NCBI RefSeq assembly: GCF_016894445.1
Contig: NZ_CP056775.1
Location: 4,886,001-4,950,000, forward strand
DNA: 64,000 nucleotides
From: Dyadobacter sandarakinus
GTDB taxonomy: Bacteria; Bacteroidota; Bacteroidia; Cytophagales; Spirosomataceae
Direction: 5' to 3'
Made by a program: the position numbers and the translations under genes. Shown here one piece after another: positions 53,349 to 60,916 of the stretch (positions are counted from its first letter, which is position 1; the number at the start of each line of letters is the position of its first letter). The notes below the pieces were generated by a model. The model did not search any database. It had not been told where the DNA came from and saw nothing but the letters and a program-made list of their open reading frames with translations.

Positions 53349-53720
53349 CTACGCAAAAAAACTCACTCTTTTCAGCACCCCGGGCTGCCAGCTGCCATCC
53401 CGCCTTCTTAATGCCCGCGAAATGGTGAGTACTTCTTCCAGACGTCCCTCGGGATCGCTCATGAGGTTTTGGCTATGGAAGTATTGGCCGATGATTTCCC
53501 ACTCGAAAGTGTCGGTTTGGGAATCGTAAATGCCGATGGGGATGCGGTGGCCGTCGGTCTGGAGCGTGCCCAGGACGTGCTGCGCCTCTTCCTGTGACGA
53601 GCAGCCCACGTGCTGGTACTGCCCTTTCAGCGTATATAGTACCGAGTAACGGTTTTTCGAAAATTCGTTTCCTTGCGCTTTCTGCTTGTTCTGTCTGAGG
53701 GAATTTTGCAATTTTTTCAT
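53349..53720 (-). CDS. Hypothetical protein, 123 residues
   Basis: From the ATG at 53718-53720: MKKLQNSLRQNKQKAQGNEF, then YSVLYTLKGQYQHVGCSSQE and a C-terminal GSWQPGVLKRVSFF. The first 30 residues are basic and polar. No signal peptide, membrane helix or familiar family. The longer frame upstream (to 53837) enters non-coding sequence. Divergent from the nuclease gene of the AT-rich block. Confidence 0.5.
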   Translation of the reverse strand: MKKLQNSLRQNKQKAQGNEFSKNRYSVLYTLKGQYQHVGCSSQEEAQHVLGTLQTDGHRIPIGIYDSQTDTFEWEIIGQYFHSQNLMSDPEGRLEEVLTISRALRRRDGSWQPGVLKRVSFFA

Positions 53721-54048
53721 GATCTCTGTGTTTGTGTCTCCGTTCACACGTTCGCTTAATCTGCTTATTGTAAAAATGATAAAATGAACGGAGATGTTTA
53801 AAGTTTCAAGCCAGCATTTCGTGCCGCTCAAAACCATAAACGCATCTTGTATTTCAATAGTTTAACAAAATTCCCACACAGGCGAAAGTTCTTCTGATCT
53901 TGAAGGTGTTTGATGGAATAGTGCAATTTTCAACGATTGCTAAAATTCGCTAAAATGGTTGTTTGGTGGAACAAATGGAACTCTTGTAGGTAATGCCATG
54001 ACCTTTTACACTATATTAATGCTAACAATTAATAACGAGTCATTTCCG

Positions 54049-55467
54049 ATGAAAAGAGTTACAGCTATTGGATTTTCAATACCTAGTTTTAGCAATGACG
54101 ATCATATTCCACTTGATAGTCTAGGTGCGCTTTCTGATACCGATATCGCGCTATTTTCCCCTAACTTATCGTATACATCGTATTCAAACTACGATTCTGA
54201 TAGTTATCCAAGCAGAGAAGAGTTTGAAGGAAAGAAGCTATACAATAAAAAATCTTCCGCCGACATGTTGCTACACTCGCAACACTGGCGAAATGAATTA
54301 ACGCATTTTATCGAAAATGGCGGAACGGTATTTGTAATTTTATCTAAGCAAGAAGATTTCTTTATTTATACAGGAACTACCGATTTTACAGGAACTGGAC
54401 GTAATCGTAAGGCTGCCCCTCACGTTAGTCCTTTCTCAAATTATAACTTTTTGCCATTTAAAGATTTAGAATTTAAGGTTGCATCTGGTAAAACCATTGT
54501 TCCAAGTAGTTCTTCTGTAGCTGATTTGTTTGCAAACTTTAAGGATTATTTGCATTTCGAAATGTACATTAAAGGTGACAAGCTAAATAATCCAACATTT
54601 ACGACAAAAAATAAAGATCGTGTTTTAGGTGTAAATATTAAGTTCGGTAAAGGGCTTGTTCTATTCATACCACATTTAAACTTAGAAGTTGATAAGTTCA
54701 TCAAATATAATAGTAAAAAAGATCAAAATGATTGGAATGAAGCAGGCATAAAGATTGGTAAAATGCTCCTGACTAATCTTGTAGAAATTGATAAGGCAAT
54801 TCGGAAACATGTTGAGAAGAGCCCTCGTCCGAACTGGATACAAAACGAACAATTTCTGCTCAAATCATCTGAGAGTACAAGATCTTTAATCAAAGAGCAT
54901 AAAGTAGAAGTTACAAGAATTGAAGCAGAGATTGCAGAGCTTAGAAAAAAATTCATAGACCAAGAAAGTTTGAAGGATTTGCTATATGAAACCGGGAAGC
55001 CGTTAGAGGACGCGGTAATCAAGGCGCTCAAAATACTTGGCTATCAGGCAGAGAATTACAGTGATGGCGAATTAGAGTTAGATCAGGTCATTATATCACC
55101 AGAAGGAGATAGGTTAATCGGCGAGTGCGAAGGAAAGGATAATAAGGATATCGATGTGACGAAATTTAGGCAGTTACTGTACTCTTTGAATGCAGACTTC
55201 GAGTTAGAGCACGTACAAGAGAAGGCTTTCGGCCTGTTATTTGGAAATCCTCAAAGATTAGTAGACCCAGCTGAAAGAACATTGGCATTTACAAAAAAAT
55301 GTTGTTCAGGTGCTGAGCGAGAAAAAATTGGGCTTATTAAAACTGAGGATCTTTTTAGAGTAGCGAAATATATTTCGGAGAACCAAGATAATGACTTTGC
55401 CAAATTGTGCAGGGACGCCATTATTCAACAGCTTGGGAAAATAATACAGTTTCCCCGTAAAGATTGA
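54049..55467 (+). CDS. PD-(D/E)XK-like nuclease fused to an unknown N-terminal domain
   Basis: About 472 residues from the ATG at 54049; starts at 53998 or 53959 (TTG) are possible. The N-terminal part (about 1-250) has beta-alpha elements (TAIGFSIPSF, NGGTVFVILSK, VNIKFGKGLVLFIPHLNLEV) resembling ThuA/GATase-like folds but not a named family. A helical segment rich in Glu/Lys (about 270-310) precedes a C-terminal nuclease-like core: LEDAVIKALKILGYQAENYS, LELDQVIISPEG and LIGECEGKD, where D345, E361 and K363 could form the PD-(D/E)XK set. AT-rich compared with the flanks. It starts the + strand pair with the membrane protein 51 bp downstream. Role: defence effector is an inference. Confidence 0.6.
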   Translation: MKRVTAIGFSIPSFSNDDHIPLDSLGALSDTDIALFSPNLSYTSYSNYDSDSYPSREEFEGKKLYNKKSSADMLLHSQHWRNELTHFIENGGTVFVILSKQEDFFIYTGTTDFTGTGRNRKAAPHVSPFSNYNFLPFKDLEFKVASGKTIVPSSSSVADLFANFKDYLHFEMYIKGDKLNNPTFTTKNKDRVLGVNIKFGKGLVLFIPHLNLEVDKFIKYNSKKDQNDWNEAGIKIGKMLLTNLVEIDKAIRKHVEKSPRPNWIQNEQFLLKSSESTRSLIKEHKVEVTRIEAEIAELRKKFIDQESLKDLLYETGKPLEDAVIKALKILGYQAENYSDGELELDQVIISPEGDRLIGECEGKDNKDIDVTKFRQLLYSLNADFELEHVQEKAFGLLFGNPQRLVDPAERTLAFTKKCCSGAEREKIGLIKTEDLFRVAKYISENQDNDFAKLCRDAIIQQLGKIIQFPRKD

Positions 55468-55518
55468 TATGCATTTCTGAGGTTTTAAAGAGGACGCAAA
55501 TTATAAATTAATTACGCT

Positions 55519-56286
55519 ATGCAATCAGATTATGACCGAGTAACAAATATTGAAAAATGGAAAACAAATATCCTTTATCTATCGACGATAATAACCCTAT
55601 CATTGACCATAGATGAAAAATACGAATTTAGCAAAAGATCAGACGTTTTGTTGGATTACGTAAATTGGCTAATCGGGATTAACTCAATCTTTGTTTTTGT
55701 TTACGTCTGGATGGAAATTCAAGGAAATCTTATTTTTTCGAAAGCGGAGAGGAATAGAACTCTGCAATATGTAGACAATTCGTTCGACACTAATTTTGCA
55801 GGCAAAAAATTGGATAATTATTTTACCCAGGATAAACTAAGCCCTGGGTTTTATAAGTTCAGTGTAAATTGTTTTGAAAACACGTTTCACACCTTCAATA
55901 TTGTAAAACAGATGCAGTTGAAAACCTACGCAAAGGCGGCAGTTATCTTTGCCGTATTTATGTTTTCCGCTACTGTCGGTGAGAAAGGAATGGCACGTTA
56001 TCTCATTGAATCAATTCTGCCACTTTCCCTAATTCAACAAGCAATCAAGCTAGCGATTTTTGTTACAAGACTTGATAATCTTTTGGAAGTCTTTTCAACA
56101 TTTTTTTCCTCGTTGAGGGGAAAAGATTTTACCGATAGAGAACCTGAGGCGCTAAAAAACGTAATTACTTACGAGACTATTTTGGCATGGGCTTCAATCC
56201 CACTGGATAGTAAGGTTTTTACTAAAATGAGAGATGAGTTAGCGGACGAGTGGAGTCAATTAAAGATCAGTTTTAGTATCGAATGA
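55519..56286 (+). CDS. Four-helix membrane protein, putative effector
   Basis: 255 residues with four predicted membrane helices (about 17-31, 48-66, 137-155 and 161-183) in two pairs. A cytoplasmic or periplasmic loop of about 70 residues lies between them (NRTLQYVDNSFDTNFAG, FSVNCFENTFHTFNIVKQM). I cannot match it to a named family and it does not clearly match the SMODS-associated S-4TM effector. It converges with a CD-NTase gene, stop to stop with only 2 bp between, and follows the nuclease gene by 51 bp. A membrane-permeabilising effector of a signalling defence system is plausible, not shown. Confidence 0.55.
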   Translation: MQSDYDRVTNIEKWKTNILYLSTIITLSLTIDEKYEFSKRSDVLLDYVNWLIGINSIFVFVYVWMEIQGNLIFSKAERNRTLQYVDNSFDTNFAGKKLDNYFTQDKLSPGFYKFSVNCFENTFHTFNIVKQMQLKTYAKAAVIFAVFMFSATVGEKGMARYLIESILPLSLIQQAIKLAIFVTRLDNLLEVFSTFFSSLRGKDFTDREPEALKNVITYETILAWASIPLDSKVFTKMRDELADEWSQLKISFSIE

Positions 56287-56288
56287 CT

Positions 56289-57167
56289 TTAACGACTAGG
56301 AAATTCGGAATTATAGAAAAGATTCCACCAATAGAAGGCATTGTCAATGCTTGAAGTTCTGTTATCGTAGGCTTTCAACACTCGCGAGTATCCTGTTCCC
56401 AGCCTTGATAAAGCTATTGTTTTCTTTGCATCACTTTTACAAGCTTTCACATATCCTGATATTCCCATTGGATCTTGAATGTCAGGTAAATTATTGTCAT
56501 ATAAAAATTTGAAAATATTGCGAAGATCAATATCGTATACTATTGCGCTTTCTTTTTCGGCATATTTAGTCACTCTAAGTTCCAGGTAAAAGGAATATAT
56601 GGGGACTTGGTTGTAATATTTCCAAGCTTTAACAAGCTGAATAAGTGGTTTAAGCTTACCGTTTAATCTATCATTTTCTCTATTGACGTAAGCATTATGA
56701 GCGCCAGGACTGGACTGCATCCAACCACCATCATGACTTGGTATATTGTAGCTGTATTTCTCACCCATAGGTGTATTTACAAGTCCGTAGTAGTAAGCTG
56801 GCGTCAATTCAAGTCTTTCGGAAGCATATTTTCCGAATGGTATTCTAACAGCGGGACTTTTTACTTCTATACCAACAGTTCTAGGAAATGTGTATTGTAA
56901 TGCCTCCTTTACTTTTCTCAATGTGTATCCTGAGTCATTAAAAAATTTATCCGATGGGCATCTAGCAAAATAATCCGTGTCACTATAGTGTCTTACACCG
57001 GTCCCGTTTCCAAACGAGCCAGTTTCAAAGAATGAGGTGCACCCGAAATTATTTTCCATGCATCTCCTTACTGAATCTTTGTGAGAAGCGGCAGTGGTAT
57101 GCTCGGATTGCAAAGGCTTTAACCACCCTATAAATGTTTCAAATCCTTCCTCTAAACTTTTTGGCAT
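56289..57167 (-). CDS. CD-NTase (cGAS/DncV-like nucleotidyltransferase)
   Basis: 292 residues with the nucleotidyltransferase active site of SMODS/CD-NTase proteins: GS at 50-51 in ETGSFGNGTG, two acidic residues in YSDTDYF (D63, D65) and a third acidic position in RLELTPAYYYG (E120). The later helices GKLKPLIQLVKAWKYYN and YSFYLELRV match the fold of cyclic-oligonucleotide synthases in CBASS. The protein would make a nucleotide second messenger on phage infection. It lies on the minus strand 74 bp after the DUF3037 gene and converges with the four-helix membrane protein. Usual Cap2 (E1/E2) and Cap3 (JAB) genes are absent. Confidence 0.75.
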   Translation of the reverse strand: MPKSLEEGFETFIGWLKPLQSEHTTAASHKDSVRRCMENNFGCTSFFETGSFGNGTGVRHYSDTDYFARCPSDKFFNDSGYTLRKVKEALQYTFPRTVGIEVKSPAVRIPFGKYASERLELTPAYYYGLVNTPMGEKYSYNIPSHDGGWMQSSPGAHNAYVNRENDRLNGKLKPLIQLVKAWKYYNQVPIYSFYLELRVTKYAEKESAIVYDIDLRNIFKFLYDNNLPDIQDPMGISGYVKACKSDAKKTIALSRLGTGYSRVLKAYDNRTSSIDNAFYWWNLFYNSEFPSR

Positions 57168-57241
57168 AATATTGATTTTGAGGGTATTTAGGATATTTAA
57201 TAACCACGCTAAGCGACAAAGTATATAGATTGCGCCTTATT

Positions 57242-58072
57242 CTAAGCATGCTCATTCATTTCGTTGAAGACCTCTCGTGCAAATTTGTCTGCATTTCGTT
57301 CCGAAATTAATGATACTGTTATATTATTTGACTGTATAGTCAATTTGTCACTAATAAAATCACTCAATTCCCCATGCCTCTTTGGAATCGAGGTAAGCAA
57401 CGTAACATCAATCTTCTCCTCAGCCGTTGCCAATTCCGCCAACTTCCCCGACCACTTATAAACCTTACTCCTAATATTCTCAACATTCTGCAAATCAAAT
57501 GAGACTGGCAGATAACAATGCCAAATCTCATTCTTCCAAGCTTTGTCGAACTGAAAATTGTCATACTTAGTCTCGACTTCGTATTCAGTTAACTTCGCTG
57601 TGATTCCGTATTCATCGAAATACTTTTTGTATTTCTTTTTCCAAACATCTGCGTCGCTGGTTGCTGACTCGTCGGTTTCACTTTGCCATTTGGTGACTAG
57701 CAATCTGTAAAGGTCCGCTAGTGATTTGTTGAAGTCCAGGTCGATGCCTTTTTTTACTTCGGTTAATGTGAGTGAGCTGTCGTCGTTTGGGAGGATTGTT
57801 CTTGTAATTTCTGCTAAGTCTTCTGGCGCGGGAAAGAGGCCGAAGAATTGCGGTTTTGCTCTGGCGATCTCTTTTTCGAAATGGCGGAGGGATTTTAGAA
57901 TTGCTTTTCCATTTGCGCCGGGGAAAAATGATGTGATTCTTCCGTATTTGGTGATCACTTTGCAATTTAGATACTGACGCTCAGGCGAATAGACGATCAC
58001 GCCGACGTTGATGAATTCGCCGGTGACACGGTCGTGAAGATATCTGATGACTTGATATTGATACTTTTTCAT
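57242..58072 (-). CDS. DUF3037 family protein
   Basis: 276 residues starting MKKYQYQVIRYLHDRVTGEF, with FINVGVIVYSPERQYLNCKV, both marks of DUF3037. The rest is mixed alpha/beta with no catalytic motif I recognise. In many bacteria this family is encoded next to a HipA-like kinase. The same pair is seen here: it overlaps the kinase stop by 4 bp and is followed by the CD-NTase gene 74 bp later. This suggests one operon of three genes. Molecular role unknown. Confidence 0.82.
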   Translation of the reverse strand: MKKYQYQVIRYLHDRVTGEFINVGVIVYSPERQYLNCKVITKYGRITSFFPGANGKAILKSLRHFEKEIARAKPQFFGLFPAPEDLAEITRTILPNDDSSLTLTEVKKGIDLDFNKSLADLYRLLVTKWQSETDESATSDADVWKKKYKKYFDEYGITAKLTEYEVETKYDNFQFDKAWKNEIWHCYLPVSFDLQNVENIRSKVYKWSGKLAELATAEEKIDVTLLTSIPKRHGELSDFISDKLTIQSNNITVSLISERNADKFAREVFNEMNEHA

Positions 58073-58890
58073 GCCAAAATTGCCTGTGCCAGTTGTTGCG
58101 CAAAGATAGTTCTATTCTCAACGATCAACGCAAGATGGTTTTTGATTGTTGTCAAGTCGTCGGAACGCCAGTTCGCCGGCAGTAGTTCAGCGGCTTTTGT
58201 CCAAAAATGATCGTCCAGTTGCGTAAAGCGTTCTATGAAGTCTGTGATGTGAATTTGTGTTCCTTGCAGTTTCGGATAGAGAAAATGATTTCGTAGCATT
58301 TTCAGTTCCCAATCTCCGAGCTCCCAAGGTCTGGGATTTCGGGTAAAGGATAATATCATCAGAAAGTCAAATGCAAGCTCGTGATCGAAGACAAATAGAT
58401 TGTTTTCGGCCAATACGAGGTTTGGCTTTTCCAGTCTTCGGTCGCCATTTGAAATAAACAAATCAAAAGATGTAACTTTTTCTGCCTGCGATGATTGAAT
58501 GTTCGTAAGGCAGTTTTTACCAATGATTTGAGTTGTCCCAGGAACATATCGGGTGCCGAAGTTGACGCCAACGCTTTCTATAAATCTTTGATAGCATTGA
58601 TTTCCGCGAAGCGTTTCCACAAAATCGGTACTCACTTCAATGTACACCGGCTCGAATGCATTTAGTTGGAGTTCCAGGGCAATCCACGCGCCCAGGCATT
58701 CTTTCATGACAGCCTGAGGGTAAATTCTGGGATGACCGAATGGTTTTATTACATAACTGTCGCGGTCCCCGCTTTCGGCGTCCATAGCCCAAATCAGCAT
58801 TGGTTCGGTCGTCCCACTTGAAAAGACGTCGTGCCATTCAGTGGCGTGGACAGTTTTAATCTGATAGTTTTCGTCTGTGATTTTCGGCAT
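58069..58890 (-). CDS. HipA-like kinase
   Basis: 273-residue relative of the HipA kinase family (HipA_2 type). Visible parts are a nucleotide-binding Lys in YVIKPFGHP (about residue 49), a catalytic loop SFDLFISNGDRRLEKPNLVL (about 141-160; D150, N157) and the metal-binding Asp in VFDHELAF (D169). HipA-type kinases phosphorylate targets such as Glu-tRNA synthetase and can cause dormancy. There is no HipB-like DNA-binding antitoxin beside it; instead the partner is DUF3037, with an ATGA overlap. First gene of a likely kinase-DUF3037-CD-NTase operon. Confidence 0.78.
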   Translation of the reverse strand: MPKITDENYQIKTVHATEWHDVFSSGTTEPMLIWAMDAESGDRDSYVIKPFGHPRIYPQAVMKECLGAWIALELQLNAFEPVYIEVSTDFVETLRGNQCYQRFIESVGVNFGTRYVPGTTQIIGKNCLTNIQSSQAEKVTSFDLFISNGDRRLEKPNLVLAENNLFVFDHELAFDFLMILSFTRNPRPWELGDWELKMLRNHFLYPKLQGTQIHITDFIERFTQLDDHFWTKAAELLPANWRSDDLTTIKNHLALIVENRTIFAQQLAQAILA

Positions 58891-59231
58891 TCATTAGCTG
58901 GTTGAGGGTTTTGCTACTGAAAGTTGAATTAGACTTGGAGTTACTAGTTTGATTTAAGCCGATTATCTAACGGTAAAACAAGACTGTGAGTTTGTGCAAT
59001 CTGAATCCAAAATGGGAATAGTAATATGCCTTTTTGAAAAGTTTTTTAAATTTTTTTTACCCTCCCAAAATGTACACGAAATTATAATTGTTTAGCATTT
59101 TGTGTAAAACAATTAGCGTATTACGTCATACTTTTCATTTTCAACCATTTGTAAAACAGCTTCTTACAAATCCTCCCATTTTCATTTCCACTTTTTTCTG
59201 TGTTAATATTGCCTAGCAAAACTTACAAACT
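58891..59231. other. 341-bp AT-rich intergenic region
   Basis: Between divergent HipA-like and SymE-like genes. No coding frame is seen. TAATATTG at 59204-59211 may be the -7 element for the SymE-like gene. A and T tracts near 59040-59060 could mark a promoter or binding site. Confidence 0.4.
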
Positions 59232-59501
59232 ATGACACACGAAAAAAATTCTTCTTCGCCTTCGGAAAGGCAGTTGACAGTTTATAGCAAATATGTGCCG
59301 CGGGCTTGGTATCGGTATGTGGTGATGCCGGAGATCAGGCTTTGCGGGAAGTGGCTGCTGGATGCCGGTTTTGCGTGTGGGGATGAGGTGACGGTGCGGT
59401 GTTTTGGGAATAAATTAGAGATTACGCTCAATCCGGTGCCGGAGCCGGAACCTGCGCCGGTTCGGAAAAGGCGGTCGCGGCGGAGTGAGGTGCTTTCTTA
59501 G
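59232..59501 (+). CDS. SymE-like toxin family protein
   Basis: 89 residues. After a Ser-rich start the conserved SymE core appears: VMPEIRLCGKWLLDAGF, then GDEVTVRCFGNKLEITLNP. A Pro/Glu linker and an arginine-rich tail (VRKRRSRRSE) follow. In enterobacteria SymE is an SOS-induced, AbrB-fold RNA-cleaving or nucleoid-acting toxin controlled by the antisense RNA SymR. Here no antisense RNA could be confirmed. GC content is higher than in the block to its left. Confidence 0.78.
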   Translation: MTHEKNSSSPSERQLTVYSKYVPRAWYRYVVMPEIRLCGKWLLDAGFACGDEVTVRCFGNKLEITLNPVPEPEPAPVRKRRSRRSEVLS

Positions 59502-59507
59502 GATTCG

Positions 59508-60629
59508 CTATTTCAGCTTTTTGCGGAGCCAGGCCCGGGTGGGTTCGTCGTAAAATTTCAAACTGATGTACGCCAGCACGATCGCGCCGGAGAAGGTGAG
59601 CAGGGCGGCGGGGAAGGCTTCGGATAATGTGATGCCTTTGTGGCGGCTTACCCAGGCGACGTAGAAATAGACGAGCACGTAATGTGTCATGTATAAAGGA
59701 TAGGAAAGGTCGCCGAGGAATTTGCAGATTTTGGCTTCGGCCGGGCTGCGCGCCACGCCGCCGGCACCGAGGTAGACGATAGCCGGGAAGACGATGATGA
59801 TGCAAAATGCTTCGTACAAACCATTGAGCCAGAGGCGATCTGCGCCGCCGATGCGGGGCATGAGCAAAACGGCCGCCACGAGGAGGCTGCACCAAAGAAA
59901 GGCATTCGGGATACGGACGGGCCGGGCGACGCGGGAGAGGAGCAGGCCGACGAAAAACGGGAATATCGTCCGCGTGATGCCGACGCGCATGTGTTCGGCA
60001 TTCAATGTCCAGCCGCCGGTGACGTCACCGTTCGGGTTCGTGACGGCGAAATGCAAAAGCACCGCGCCGGCCAGGGCGACGAAAACGGCCAATGCTCGGT
60101 TGGATAACTTCCTCAGGCCGACGGCGTAGAGGATGTTGGCGATGTATTCGAAAAAGAGCGACCAGCCGACGCTGTTGAGCGGGTGCATTTCGAACCAGCC
60201 GCGGATATCCATCGAAAGCGGGACGGGCAGGAGCGTCCACCCGATGAGCATCACGACGAGCAGCTTCCAGAGGGGCACGGTGTGAATGAGGGGCCAGATG
60301 GGGGAGTCGGTGTAATAAAAGCCGATGGCGCCGAGCGTCATGCCGAGCACGACAAGTGGTTGCAGCCGCTCGAACCGCCGCCGGAGAAAAGCGCCGACGG
60401 TGAGTTTGTCCCAGCGGTCGTCGTATGCGTAGCCGATGACGTAGCCGGAGAGGAGGAAGAAGAAGTCGACGGCGAGGTAGCCGTGGTTTATTACGTTTTC
60501 TAGCCGGCTGGCGGCTAAGGGTTCGGTGAGGTGGAAGCAGACTACTATTATGGCGGCTATGCCGCGTAAGCCGTCTAGGGTTTGGTAGTGGGGTTTGGTT
60601 GGGAGGGTGGTGTTGTTATTATTATTCAT
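59508..60629 (-). CDS. Acyltransferase family 3 membrane protein (OafA/YrhL-like)
   Basis: 373 residues from the Asn-rich start at 60629 (MNNNNNTT). About ten membrane helices. Family marks are TLDGLRGIAAIIVVCFH with the active-site His, YLAVDFFFLLSGYVIGYAYD, RRRFERLQPLVVLG and GDLSYPLYMTHYVLVYF. These enzymes acetylate or otherwise acylate surface glycans. The frame extends upstream to 60668 only because it runs into a copy of the dispersed repeat. The gene ends 6 bp from the SymE-like stop. Confidence 0.92.
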   Translation of the reverse strand: MNNNNNTTLPTKPHYQTLDGLRGIAAIIVVCFHLTEPLAASRLENVINHGYLAVDFFFLLSGYVIGYAYDDRWDKLTVGAFLRRRFERLQPLVVLGMTLGAIGFYYTDSPIWPLIHTVPLWKLLVVMLIGWTLLPVPLSMDIRGWFEMHPLNSVGWSLFFEYIANILYAVGLRKLSNRALAVFVALAGAVLLHFAVTNPNGDVTGGWTLNAEHMRVGITRTIFPFFVGLLLSRVARPVRIPNAFLWCSLLVAAVLLMPRIGGADRLWLNGLYEAFCIIIVFPAIVYLGAGGVARSPAEAKICKFLGDLSYPLYMTHYVLVYFYVAWVSRHKGITLSEAFPAALLTFSGAIVLAYISLKFYDEPTRAWLRKKLK

Positions 60630-60647
60630 GGTTGGTGAGCTAGCTCG

Positions 60648-60883
60648 TGCTTCGACTCCGCTCAGCATGACAAAGGTGAGATGGGAGCTGGGTTACTTGC
60701 TCAAACTATCGTTGTTTCCCTCATTTGTCAACGTGAACTAGCCCTCTTTTGTCACCCTGAGCGGAGTCGAAGGGCGAGCTAGCTCACCAAGTTTATTTTT
60801 GTCTATTTAAAAAGGCGTTGCTTATTGCTCAAAGTGCTTTTTGGCTGCCGCATCTGCCCTTCGACTCCGCTCAGGGTGACAAA
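60648..60883. repeat. Three copies of the dispersed repeat
   Basis: 60648-60676 (CTTCGACTCCGCTCAGCATG type), 60748-60774 (GTCACCCTGAGCGGAGTCGA, opposite sense) and 60855-60883 (CCCTTCGACTCCGCTCAGGG). They fill most of the 287-bp gap between the acyltransferase and the radical-SAM gene. Confidence 0.88.
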
Positions 60884-60916
60884 GGTAGGAGTGCTCAGGG
60901 TGATAAAAAAGGTGGG

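Noticed and set aside
56289..57167. Canonical CBASS operon with Cap2/Cap3
   Set aside because: No E1/E2 or JAB-domain gene is present next to the CD-NTase, so only an atypical or minimal system can be claimed.
60629..60668. N-terminal extension of the acyltransferase (MLSGVEARA...)
   Set aside because: It is a translation of a dispersed repeat copy; the Asn-rich ATG start downstream is natural.
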